From Basidiobolus ranarum (taxonomy: Eukaryota; Basidiobolomycota; Basidiobolomycetes; Basidiobolales): a DNA stretch of 37,087 bases. This document shows positions 20,708 through 30,400 of the stretch, piece after piece. The position numbers and the translations under genes are program-made. The notes under the pieces were generated by a model. That model made no database searches, was not told the origin of the DNA, and saw only the letters and a list, made by a program, of their open reading frames with translations. The stretch spans positions 1 to 37,087 of the forward strand of contig JASJQH010006930.1 in assembly GCA_040143965.1 (NCBI GenBank). The letters are read 5' to 3'. Numbering within the stretch: the first letter of the stretch is position 1; each line of letters opens with the position of its first letter.

Positions 20708-22812
20708 CCACGTTCGCTACAAATGGTAGTGGTAACTCTAAGATCAATGGACCCAATTTGTGAAGTGAAATGCAAGTTCAGCCGTCGTATTTCTAGATTA
20801 GCTAGTAATTGGAATGGACGGGCCGCATTAACAATTCCCTAGGGAAAATAGCAATTTCGTCATTGTATCACACAGTAGTATGACTTGGGAATATTAGATG
20901 GTGAACGTGACCCTACTGATGCAACCATTTAGACGATAAGGTGATATGTCAAATGACATTCCTATCATATCATATCGCATCCCGTAATTTAGGGTTTAAT
21001 TAGTAGGTATGATATTAAAGCCAACTCGTGGAATTCATGTACTTCACTTAATACTTGTTTAATCTGGTATTTATCTAGATTGTTGCAGTGGAGATTAGAT
21101 AAATGATAGAATGCCGGTGGCAGATTATCTTATCGATAGGTACGATGTGTAAGATGTGAAGGTGGTGAGAATGTTTAGTAATCTCCACGAAGCACCAATA
21201 CTCGTCTAGACTTGGACTTATTCTATGTCAGTCCGTATCACCCAAACCTGACTGACTAAAATGGTTCTCGAACTTCTTATTAGAAATCTAACTCAATTGG
21301 TGTAAATGATGGGGTTAGGTTATTTTGATTTCTATGGCAGTTAGATTCACCCAGCGCTCACTACTTGATCATTCTCCACTGCAAATGCCTCTTGATTAAT
21401 AATAGCCCACACTCTCAAGACTTGTCCATAAATAGCTCCTTTTGTCTCAATTCACAACTTGATCAAGCACAAGAGATAAAAGTGAGGAAATAGGCCAACT
21501 TCAGCACTGTCGAATATTTTTCTCCAGGAGAAGCTAAATCCAGGAGTGACTTTAACTGTCAATAATCACGATTCAACACCAGCGATGAATAAAAGATGGC
21601 TTTAATGGAAGTTCTAGAAGTGATCTACATATTTTATGGCTTTTAAGAGAGTCTCAGACAATTCTCGGGGAGAGATTTATCCTTTGCTAATTTGGCGGTA
21701 TTTAGAATATCTCTTGATTAGCCCAATGTCAGTAGCATCTCTTGATTAATCCCAAATTAGCAACATTCATCCAAACTCTAAATATGTAAGTCGGCTTAAA
21801 AATATCGACCGATGTGAGAGTTATCTATATCTGGAAATGATCACCAACGTAATGGTTCAATTCCATCTACCGACGAGCGAATAAGCAAATAAGTGAGCGA
21901 ATATGCGAACGAAAACTGAATGATGCAACAACGCAATGTGATGACAACATTCACCTCCATTCACTGGTTGAAAATGGCTACATTGAGATCGATGTTTCTT
22001 AATACCCGGTCCTTGGCAGTGATGTCGGAGGATGAATAGGCAGTAGAATATGGACGGATGAGTGAACGATGGGGAACAGAATGTAGAGCAGGTTTGCGTG
22101 AAAAGCTTATCAGTCTCCGCGGCGCTTAGACATCACTGGATCATTCTATTTAGCTAATCTGCATTGCATCTTCAGAATGCTGCAATCTCAGGGCAAATGA
22201 TTATATGGGCAACAGCACCAATCTCAGACCAAATGCCCCAACGACTGTTGGTCGATAAGATAATCACTGATCACAATTTACTGCTTGAATATTTGTTATT
22301 GTATGAATGCTGCCATATTATTGCTTGAATGCTGCCATAGAAATCAATATTTCTAGATCGGGGGCCATTCAAGAGAACTAGAAGGCCAATCAACTGATTA
22401 TCCTTTTTGTCAAAACGTTTATGGATGATATAAGGGGCTCATATTATCACCTCAGATCGTGTTGCAGATTCAACCAATGACCAGTCTCAAAGAATGGAGC
22501 GAATCATCTCATCTTGATCACTTTGGTGTTACACGGCCTCGCCAGCCTATGGGATTCCATCAGCTATTTGAATGCTCCCTTTTGCAATTATTGGTTAGCT
22601 GTTGTTTCCATAGTGGAAGCCATATATGGTGCGATTGATTAAACAGCAGAGTGAAGAAAAGTTGTGAGACATTACAAAAAAGGAACTTTATCATATCATT
22701 TTGGAGGTAGTCCAATTGAAACCGCACATGTTTGTGCGCCTACAAGTAATGTCTAGTTCAAAAATGGCCTTTCCACGCGGCGACCGTCTGATTCAACGAT
22801 AGCTACGAAGTG

Positions 22813-22820
22813 TATAAATA
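22813..22820 (+). promoter_or_regulatory. TATA box of the GATA factor gene
   Basis: TATAAATA stands about 225 bp upstream of the start codon, in a plain sequence with few other AT runs. It would give a 5' leader near 200 nt. Confidence 0.5.
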
Positions 22821-23042
22821 CCTCAATCGAATGCAACGGAGCACTACTGATAAAAGCTTCAAACTTTGAATCTTTTGATAATCATACTCCGATCTCCGTT
22901 CCGCTGGTTTATTCGGATTCTATTCTCTACCGCCTGCTGTTTCCGTTCATTCCATCCTGGTAACTCCGCCCAACCTAGCATTCCATACGTTGGCTCAAGT
23001 GGTAAGAAGCCGTTGGTTCTAAATATTTAGTGGTCATATTCA

Positions 23043-24395
23043 ATGAGTCTTGGCGAAGATCATATAAATTCTGACTTGCAAGGAGAAATGGTCGTTTCGC
23101 AAGACGACTGTTATACTTCATCCAATAAAGAGCTTTGCTCTAAAAGAAGAGGTACTAATGTTACTTCTACAGTATGTGCCAATTGCGGCACTACCACTAC
23201 TCCTTTATGGAGACGTGCCCCGAACGGCGATGCGATTTGTAATGCATGTGGCTTATATATGAAGTCTCGCAATACTACTCGCCCTCAGTGGCTCAAGAGA
23301 AACTCCCCAAAGGGAACTGCACCATCATCTTCGGGTGATGAAAGTCCCAAAAATTCATGCATTAGTGAGGAGCAATGTGATACAAGTGCTTCTTTACCAC
23401 CGTGCAATGATTGTTCCTCGTTTAATCAGAATCAAGTTAGTCGTAGCTCTTTGGTCTGTAGTAATTGTGGTACCGATACTACACCTTTGTGGCGTCGCGA
23501 TGAATCTGGAACAACCATTTGTAACGCTTGTGGTTTATACTTCAAGCTACATGGTGTGCACCGTCCCGTTAGTATGAAGCGATCTGTTATCAAAAGACGT
23601 AAGAGAAACTTTCATAGTGGGAATCCAACTGCCCGGAACCATCTTAAAACCTCTGGCATTTGTGGGGAGGAAACCGTAGAAGCAAAAAAAGCATGTTGTC
23701 ATCATGATCATTGCTATACTCCAGAACCTGTACATGTCCCTCAACATAACTGCTGCTCTAATCCACCTCCTCCCGAGCACGAACACATTAACAAACATCG
23801 AAAAATCGACCATTGCTGTAATGGACCATATCAAGAAACGCCCTCAGGCTTATCTTCGGGAAGAGTCTCGATCGATTCTCAGATCTCTTGCAATCTTGGT
23901 GAAGCACCCCACTCTCTTCCATCCATTCATCAATCAGCTTCCCTCTCGCCACACATCCATAGTTCCGATTCCTCATCCTCACCAAGTTCACCAAGAGCCT
24001 CAGAAACATTTAGCAGTTCAGTTTATGACAGCTCTCGTCCGACACTTCCACCTATTCATATTCCACCACTGAATACACAAGGTCGCTCGATGTCTCCTCC
24101 CTCCCATCCGACTTGCAAGAATCTCCCTACCGGGGCTGAATTTCTATCTTATCCTGCACCAAATCAATTTACCCGGGAAGATTTACAAGCACACCGACAA
24201 GAACTCCAGCGGGAGATATCGCATCTAAGCATGCTTTTATCACGTACCTCCGGTATTCTAGCTGGACTTGATCACGCAATCGGTCTCCCAATCACGAACA
24301 CACCGTACATGTCCCATCCCACACACAAGGCACCCAATTCCGAATTTTTGTATCAACCAGAGGTTACAGCAACCGCTTGGCCGAAGCACACATGA
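23043..24395 (+). CDS. Two-finger GATA transcription factor, iron/siderophore-repressor type (SreA/Fep1/Urbs1-like)
   Basis: Single-exon, 450-residue protein. Finger 1 is Cys45-x2-Cys48-x17-Cys66-x2-Cys69 and finger 2 is Cys139-x2-Cys142-x17-Cys160-x2-Cys163, both with the TTPLWRR and CNACGLY signatures. Between them are Cys106, 112, 121 and 124, spacing C-x5-C-x8-C-x2-C, which is the spacing of the iron-binding cysteine-rich region of fungal siderophore repressors such as Fep1 (Cys70, 76, 85, 88), although the glycine-rich residues usual there are absent. After finger 2 come a basic run ([10 protein letters not shown]) and a Cys/His-rich stretch (218-259) with CCHHDHC and two more CC pairs. 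A Ser/Pro-rich region follows, then a predicted coiled coil (about 378-410), the region that in Fep1 contacts a Tup-type co-repressor. Expected role: iron-loaded repressor of iron-uptake genes, nuclear, acting at GATAA sites. A nitrogen or light GATA factor is less likely because those have one finger. Confidence 0.88.
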   Translation: MSLGEDHINSDLQGEMVVSQDDCYTSSNKELCSKRRGTNVTSTVCANCGTTTTPLWRRAPNGDAICNACGLYMKSRNTTRPQWLKRNSPKGTAPSSSGDESPKNSCISEEQCDTSASLPPCNDCSSFNQNQVSRSSLVCSNCGTDTTPLWRRDESGTTICNACGLYFKLHGVHRPVSMKRSVIKRRKRNFHSGNPTARNHLKTSGICGEETVEAKKACCHHDHCYTPEPVHVPQHNCCSNPPPPEHEHINKHRKIDHCCNGPYQETPSGLSSGRVSIDSQISCNLGEAPHSLPSIHQSASLSPHIHSSDSSSSPSSPRASETFSSSVYDSSRPTLPPIHIPPLNTQGRSMSPPSHPTCKNLPTGAEFLSYPAPNQFTREDLQAHRQELQREISHLSMLLSRTSGILAGLDHAIGLPITNTPYMSHPTHKAPNSEFLYQPEVTATAWPKHT

Positions 24396-25038
24396 ATATG
24401 TACACACCTACAAAGATTTGAGATCCTTACGAAGGAAGACCTAGATATTTCGAGATTCACCCCCCATTTGTCCGATATAATATTCAGTATAGTGACTATA
24501 GATTTATCCATGTTTCTAATCCACAGTTGTTCGATATCACTTGTACATTCAACCCGCGAATTTTTCTTTTAAATATTTGATTTGTTTGCTTCCCTTAATT
24601 CCAATGACTTGCTGTCATTTCCCATTCTCTCCCCCCAATAAATCCTTTTACCGAGTGAAGCCAAGTAATAATGCTTCCATCAGGGTTTAACTCCTACATA
24701 AGAAGTTTCGAATGGTTTCTTAATTCTTATATGGACTAATGAATGAACATAAACGGATGGTTTGTTTTGATAATCTCCCCATTGATTTATTTCTATTCAA
24801 TGAAAGCATTTTGGTTGTTTTGACATCAAAGAGGATAATCTATAGAGAGATGAGAGAAAACTGACGAATATAGCTTAGATAAGAGGGATAAAGGAATAAA
24901 AATGACCAGTTGAGTAATATAATAAATAAATGTCCGTAATAGAAAAAGAAAATCAATTAATCGATCTAAATAATATTGTCCTTATAAGAAATGAAATGAA
25001 ATGTCCTTGAAAGATGTGAATATTCTAGTTAGAATGGG
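24396..25038. other. Convergent 3' region between the GATA factor gene and MMADHC
   Basis: 643 bp, AT-rich, with no gene seen. It presumably holds the 3' UTRs of the two genes that face each other. Confidence 0.55.
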
Positions 25039-25740
25039 TTAGATACATGGACCATTTTCAATTCTTTGAATTGCAAGTGACAACTCTTCTACTGGTGCTG
25101 TAGTAAACATGGTGGCTGGATAAGATTTAGTACCATAAATTGGATGATACATTATCTGACAACAACCAGCATTCACCAGTTCATATTTCAAAAACATTTC
25201 CGCACCAATAACGTCTGGATAATATGAGGGTCCTCTTTCAGAAAATGCAGGGTATCCTGAAGCAGGGTCAGTAAAATCCGCCCAAAATCCCTTCTCTTGT
25301 AGATATTTACAAACTCTAGTTGCCCAATCGAAAAACTAAAATATGGTTTAAAAAGTGTTAGTGTATAAGAGAAATATGTGGGGGAAGAAAGTGAAAAAAA
25401 CTTCAATAATTATACTAACATTTTCCAACTTATCGTCTTTTTCTTTGGCAACTTCTTCACCTACTGCAACCAAGTCATAAACGCAAGGTTGAAAAGTGGG
25501 AACCACCAAGCCAGCAGTTAAATCTACTTTCGGAAATACAAATTCCAGTTCCTTTCGAAACCGTTTAGTACAAGGATGAATAGAGTACTCTAAAGCATAA
25601 GGTAACTGGTTGGAGGTATTTGTGAAGAATTGTTCTGTGGGTGGAAGCAAAGCTTCTACTCTAGGTTTACGTAAACTCTTAAAGGTTGGGTTGGTATGAA
25701 TCTGTTCAACAGGAATCGAAGGTAGGCAAAGTGGCTCCAT
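25039..25740 (-). CDS. MMADHC: Cobalamin trafficking protein cblD (MMADHC)
   Basis: Exons 25740-25420 and 25335-25039 (intron 84 bp, GTTAGT..TTTTAG) give 205 residues. The C-terminal half follows the MMADHC nitroreductase-like fold: CTKRFRKELEFVFPKVD, then VCKYLQEKGFWADFTDPASG, where human has [20 protein letters not shown]. After that come NAGCCQIMYHPIYGT (human DLGCCKVIRHSLWGT) and a final FTTAPVEE segment. The Cys-Cys pair, which in human cblD includes the cysteine that co-ordinates cobalamin in the complex with cblC, is kept. The family hands vitamin B12 to cytosolic methionine synthase and mitochondrial methylmalonyl-CoA mutase. The protein is shorter than the human one (296) and has no obvious mitochondrial presequence, so the cytosolic branch is more likely. 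It shares a 121-bp divergent promoter with the small gene at 25862. Presence in a fungus suggests an early-diverging lineage that still uses B12. Confidence 0.88.
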
Positions 25741-25861
25741 TATACAGAAAATAGATACAAGAATAGCAGTCAGTCAGGCTGCCTGGCAAACCTTTTATTA
25801 ATAAGCGAGTAGCCTGTTATAGACTACGGCCAATAAAAGTTTGGTCATGAAGTGAGGGAGA
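25741..25861. promoter_or_regulatory. Bidirectional promoter of MMADHC and the small gene at 25862
   Basis: 121 bp between two divergent start codons. It contains CCAAT at 25830-25834 followed by AAAAG. A single short region must serve both genes if both are real. Confidence 0.4.
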
Positions 25862-26247
25862 ATGAGTCAATTACCTGATTCATACTTTTCTGCAGATAAT
25901 CAGGTGCAAAGACGATTGGGATTGGTGCATGGGAAATGGAAAGGGGATTCCATAATACAAGGATCAGATTGTCAAAAACTGGTAGATTTTGAAGTCAGTG
26001 CAAACCCTAACCCTTATTCTTTGCATTTAACATATGGGTTAGATTCCAATTGGTTATGTAAGCTGCAGATCAACGATAAAAACGCAAGTATGGTAATATC
26101 TGACTTGCTGTTACTCGTTATGTTCTGTAGTCTCACGGTATAAGCATGGTGAGGGATTTACCTTTTCTATATTTCTCTGAAATGGACTCCCGATACACAA
26201 TAAATGTTGTATCCTGGGAAGATTATTCCTCACTAGCCTCCTTATAA
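25862..26247 (+). CDS. Small hypothetical protein, splice structure uncertain
   Basis: An open frame starts at 25862 and encodes about 76 residues that look protein-like (RRLGLVHGKWKGDSIIQG, then LHLTYGLDSNWLCKLQIND). I do not recognise the family. Unspliced, it ends at 26143 in a hydrophobic tail. Two short introns are possible: 26093-26130 (38 bp, phase 0), which extends the protein to 115 residues ending at 26247, or 26087/8-26130 (about 44 bp, donor GTATGG), which ends soon after in RYKHGEGFTFSIF. The second gives a more normal intron length and donor. The downstream end of the first would overlap the TATA box of the next gene. It may be a genuine partner of MMADHC or a chance frame. Confidence 0.4.
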
Positions 26248-26250
26248 AGG
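26243..26250 (+). promoter_or_regulatory. TATA box of the dipeptidyl-peptidase gene
   Basis: TATAAAGG lies 178 bp upstream of the likely start codon at 26428. Confidence 0.45.
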
Positions 26251-26427
26251 CCCTTATGCAACCCGTAGAATACAGAAACCAAGCTTCTTTACCGCTTTTC
26301 CACAGTACCTGTTCCAACTCCTTCATCGGAGTTTTATCAGATCCTTCTCTACTTGTGGTAACGATCTACTCTTACTCCGCCTCTCCATTTGTCTGCTGAT
26401 CTATCCTTGGTTGCCGATATTATATCC

Positions 26428-28461
26428 ATGAAGTTAATTGCCTCTTCTTGCTTGGTAGCCCTTCTTGTGGGAAGTGCTTATGCCGCTCGCCCTTTCGCCC
26501 CAAAGGATTTGATGTCCTTACCTCGTCCATACGACTTTGCTGCCTCGCCTGATGGCAAGTATGTAGTATGGTCTGAGAGCAAATATGACCCAGCCACGAA
26601 CAAGAGAGGTTCGAATGTAGTCCTATTGGATATTCCTGCAGGAACTACCAAGAAACTTAACGATGTAGTTGGAGGAGATTTTGGAAATCCCGTTTGGATG
26701 AATGATGTGACTTTGGGTTTTATATCGTACCAATCTGGTACGCCCAACCTGTGGGCTGTAAACCCAGCTCAGGCCAATAGCACTCCAGTCCAACGAACAA
26801 ACTTCACTTATGAGGAAGTTAATAATGCCATCTTTCACCCAGGATCTAAGCAATTGTTGTTCACCACCGGGGTCGAAACTAAGAACGTAACCAAGGGTTT
26901 CGACACTGCTCTTGCTTATGATCAGCTGTACACCCGGATTTGGGATACTTGGTATGATTCCAAACTCCAGCATCTTCACGTGGCCACCATTGGTGACAAT
27001 CTCACCATCGCTGCCACTGATCTAATGAAAGAAACCCCACGTTTAGAGACCCCTGTTCGGCCTTTCGGAGACTCTAGCGAGTTTACCATATCCCCCGACG
27101 GCACCGAAGCTGCTTTCCTGACTCGCCCAGACAACCGTGAAGTAGCGTGGCACACCACAATCGATCTATATGTCGTACCCACTAACGGTCGTACTCCCCC
27201 CAAGGCCATCACTCAGGGCTTGAAAGGGACCATCACCAACCCCAAGTACTCACCTGATGGTAAGTACTTGGGCTGGCTGCAGATGTTGGATCCTATCAAA
27301 GAAGCTGACCGCGCCATTGTGACCCTGTATAACCGACAAACTAAGAAGATTACATATGTAACTGACAAATGGGATTCCAGCGCCACCCAATTAGTTTTCT
27401 CCAAAGATTCCAAGACAGTGTTTGTGACTGCTGCGGACAAATCACAAACCAAGGTGTACTCAATTGATCTTCAAACTCAAAAACCCAAAGAACTCACCCA
27501 TGAGCACACTTCCAGTGTTGTATCCCTTATCAGCCCAGACACCCTATTATTGAATCAAAATTCTATGCAACACCCCAGTGAGTTATTCACTATCAAGACT
27601 GATGGCAGTGATCTTAAGCAAATCACTCATATCAATGACCAAGCCTTGGCAGAGTTCCACCGTTCAGAACCTGAATACTTCTGGTTTGAAGGAGCTCGTA
27701 AGGAGCAAGTTCAAGGATTCATCCTTAAGCCCAAGGATTTCGATGAGAAGAAAAAGTATCCCTTAGCATTCTGGGTCCACGGTGGGCCGGAAGTATCCTT
27801 CAGTGATGCATGGAGTAACCGTTGGAATTATCAAATCCCACCCTCCGCTGGATATGTGTTAATAAATATTAACTTCCACGGCTCCGATGGGTATGGTCAG
27901 AAGTTTAGTGACTCTGTTCTTAAAAACTGGGGTTCCCTACCTTATGAGGATTTGATGAAAGGTTTGGATTACGCCTTGAAGAAATACCCTTTTATTGATG
28001 GTGATCGTGCTTGTGCTTGGGGTGCTAGTTATGGTGGTTATATGATCAATTGGATTAACGGACAGACCGATCGTTTCAAATGTCTGGTCAGTCACAGTGG
28101 TATTTTCGATGCCAAGAGTACTTATTACACTATCGATCAGTTGTACTTTATGGAGAGTGAATTTGGTGGATTACCTTGGGATGATGTCAAGGCCTATGAA
28201 AAATATTCTCCTTCTAATTATGTCAAGAACTGGAAGACCCCCACCCTAGTCATTCATAATGGAAAAGATTATAGAATTGTAGATGGTCAAGGTTTATCTG
28301 TCTTTACCGCTCTCCAGCGCCAGGGCATTCCCTCTCGCTTACTCTACTTCCCTGATGAAGCCCATCTCGTATTAAAGCCTGCTAACTCCCTCCGCTGGCA
28401 CAAAGAAGTTCTCGAATGGGTTGGAAAGTACACCAATACCACTCTTCCATACGAACTCTAA
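26428..28461 (+). CDS. DPP5: Secreted dipeptidyl-peptidase V (prolyl oligopeptidase family S9C)
   Basis: Single exon, 677 residues from the Met at 26428. An in-frame Met at 26389 would add 13 polar residues before the signal peptide, so the later Met is preferred: it begins a typical signal peptide (MKLIASSCLVALLVGSAYA, then ARPFAPKD). Residues of about 30-430 form a beta-propeller with repeated SPDG motifs (FAASPDGKYVVWS, FTISPDGTEAAFL, PKYSPDGKYLGWL). The C-terminal alpha/beta-hydrolase domain has HGGPEVSFSD, the nucleophile motif GASYGGYM (Ser534), Asp614 in NGKDYR and His646 in DEAHLV, a complete catalytic triad. Close to Aspergillus DPP5 in layout and motifs. It removes X-Ala and similar dipeptides from peptide N-termini outside the cell, for nutrition. 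Codon use is C-rich at third positions compared with neighbours, suggesting high expression. Confidence 0.95.
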   Translation: MKLIASSCLVALLVGSAYAARPFAPKDLMSLPRPYDFAASPDGKYVVWSESKYDPATNKRGSNVVLLDIPAGTTKKLNDVVGGDFGNPVWMNDVTLGFISYQSGTPNLWAVNPAQANSTPVQRTNFTYEEVNNAIFHPGSKQLLFTTGVETKNVTKGFDTALAYDQLYTRIWDTWYDSKLQHLHVATIGDNLTIAATDLMKETPRLETPVRPFGDSSEFTISPDGTEAAFLTRPDNREVAWHTTIDLYVVPTNGRTPPKAITQGLKGTITNPKYSPDGKYLGWLQMLDPIKEADRAIVTLYNRQTKKITYVTDKWDSSATQLVFSKDSKTVFVTAADKSQTKVYSIDLQTQKPKELTHEHTSSVVSLISPDTLLLNQNSMQHPSELFTIKTDGSDLKQITHINDQALAEFHRSEPEYFWFEGARKEQVQGFILKPKDFDEKKKYPLAFWVHGGPEVSFSDAWSNRWNYQIPPSAGYVLININFHGSDGYGQKFSDSVLKNWGSLPYEDLMKGLDYALKKYPFIDGDRACAWGASYGGYMINWINGQTDRFKCLVSHSGIFDAKSTYYTIDQLYFMESEFGGLPWDDVKAYEKYSPSNYVKNWKTPTLVIHNGKDYRIVDGQGLSVFTALQRQGIPSRLLYFPDEAHLVLKPANSLRWHKEVLEWVGKYTNTTLPYEL

Positions 28462-30400
28462 TAATTCTATGGTAGCTAGGCGCTTCTTAATGACTTTTGA
28501 TCACATCATTATTGAGCAATTATTTACAACCCTAGTCATTAACCACCAAATTTTGAATAAAAAACTACTGAAGAGTCTCCTCAAAGAATCCAGTAAAATT
28601 GGAGTATGATACTGGAAATAAACCAGTAAATTAATAAGTATTCTAAGATGGACATATGGGTATATTACTAATGTTGGGTGCATGGGGTTGCTTGTTATTG
28701 AGAATAGTTTATACCTGACGCTTGGACAAGACAGGTTTCTTTTCAAAAGAAGTTTCCCAAATGTAAATAAACTGAATGGATCTATTAATGAGTAACCCAA
28801 TTCCAGTTTATTCTCCGGTGGATTCCAGGACTTTCTTCTCAACGTTGAGTTAATAATCTTTCAAATACAGAAAATGTCTGAAAGCCCATTTCTTACGACA
28901 AGAATTAACTACCATATGAGGCTATATATGTTAAGGACCAGTCCTATACTTTCATTAAATCCTTATGTTTCTAAACATATAATCTATTTCAATTAATCCT
29001 TTCGCCCTAGCCTAATGTAATAAAAGTTCCGCTTCGAAAATCAACTCTAGCTAGATGAGAATAATATATGAAACCAATATCGGTGGTAGCTGAATTTCCA
29101 ATTCCATTGGTAGAAAATAGTGAAAGTGTTTCTCGCTCCAAACATCGTGTTATACACAACAGGTTTCTATCGAGATACATGCATCACGATTAAAATCGAC
29201 GACTTGACCTTCTTTCAGCACTGAATCATAGACGCAGTAAAATCCGACCTCTAAAGTACGTACTTAGGCTTCGATTTATCAATCAATGAAGCCCAAGTAG
29301 CTTCATAGACATTTCAAGTGGTAGAAAAGAACCGACATGTTGGGCGTTCAGCATGCAAGGTGATCAGAGTGGTACTAAACCTAGTGCCTCCAAACAATGG
29401 CTTTTGTCATGGTAATACCCACAGACCAGGATTCGGGATAGACGCGTATGACTCATATATATTGTCGAATAGATATTTCCAAATGTGGCAGCAGTCATAT
29501 AGTTCTGAGTCGATCCCTGCATTAGCTTACCAGAACGACTGGTAAGAAACTCTAAATAGGCTAAACTAAGTATCATTCATGCCAATTCAGGGATCAATTT
29601 CCAATCAGACCGCAATATCAACCTCCACCACCTTTTCTATCCACCAGCAGCAACACCAGCACCAGCACCATCAACACCATCACTATCACTATCCTCGACT
29701 TCGGCCTCACTTTAACTACCGATAGCATTCAGATACAGGGGATCAGGGATCTTAGTGGATAACCTCAACGGAAAATTTATTCAGAGGGTAATTTTGGCAA
29801 ACATAATTGGATTGGCTGACCACACAAACCCAATGTTCGACCCGTGGCATCCCACTAGGAATCCAATAGGGTTTTGCGATTGTTTGAATTACTAAAACAG
29901 TCATCTTGAATATAGTCAATGGCGAGCTCTAATATATATATATTTGATTCCTTCTTTACTGGGTACCCCACTTTATCTAGTCCTGCATGTATGTTACTCA
30001 GTCTGGAGGGCTAATAAGAAACACAGATTCAATGCGTTAGCATCTGGCATCGAGAACGCGTTACAATAAATAGGTCGAATTCTTCGTGGATGATTAGATT
30101 TGTACCTTCCCCTTCAAGGTAACTTGGCAAACTTTCCTCTACCCTGAGTCAACTTCATTTCAAATTGATCTTAAATATCCGACTCTTGCTTGGGTTAGAC
30201 CGTAAATATCTCCCTTTGTTGAACTATTTCTTTTAACTCACTTCAAGCTTACTTTAGTAGTGGTTTTGAACCCAAGTTTCTCTGAGCAACTTGAGAATTT
30301 ACTACCACTAATTCTTTCGACAAGTCTACACCATAGAACCATTATCGTTTAATTTTTGCCCAATTAAAGCTTTTGCTTGCTAATTCTGTCTATTCTGGAT
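28462..30400. other. Gene-free 1.9-kb region upstream of the velvet gene
   Basis: No supported gene. It contains a CAG/CAC/CAT-type low-complexity tract (about 29620-29700) and an ATATAT run near 29932-29942. The unsupported frame at 29318-29545 has no recognisable family. The part nearest 30401 is probably the promoter and 5' leader of the velvet gene. Confidence 0.45.
29620..29700. repeat. Degenerate trinucleotide tract (CAC/CAG/CAT)
   Basis: Repeats of CAC, CAG and CAT run through this stretch. In one frame it would read as a His/Gln-rich run. No start codon or splice structure makes it part of a supported gene. Confidence 0.7.

Larger units (their letters stand above)
20374..23042. promoter_or_regulatory. 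Gene-free 2.7-kb upstream region of the GATA factor gene
   Basis: No coding region or RNA gene is supported. It contains a tandem 23-bp duplication (20662-20707), a dense group of GATA/TATC cores at 21071-21138 and further GATAA motifs at 20935, 22254-22263, 22849 and 22876. A TATA element lies at 22813. Such a long upstream region is out of scale with the few-hundred-base gaps elsewhere in the window and fits a heavily regulated gene, though the first part must include the 3' UTR of the Zn2Cys6 gene. Confidence 0.45.

Noticed and set aside
21850-21866. TGGTTCAATTCCA looking like a tRNA T-arm
   Set aside because: No matching acceptor stem or anticodon arm in the preceding 70 bases.
26389-26427. 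Earlier in-frame Met for the dipeptidyl-peptidase
   Set aside because: It would place 13 polar and acidic residues before a clear signal peptide. The Met at 26428 fits a secreted enzyme.
29318-29545. 75-codon open frame on the plus strand
   Set aside because: No recognisable motif and no neighbours that support it. Treated as chance.
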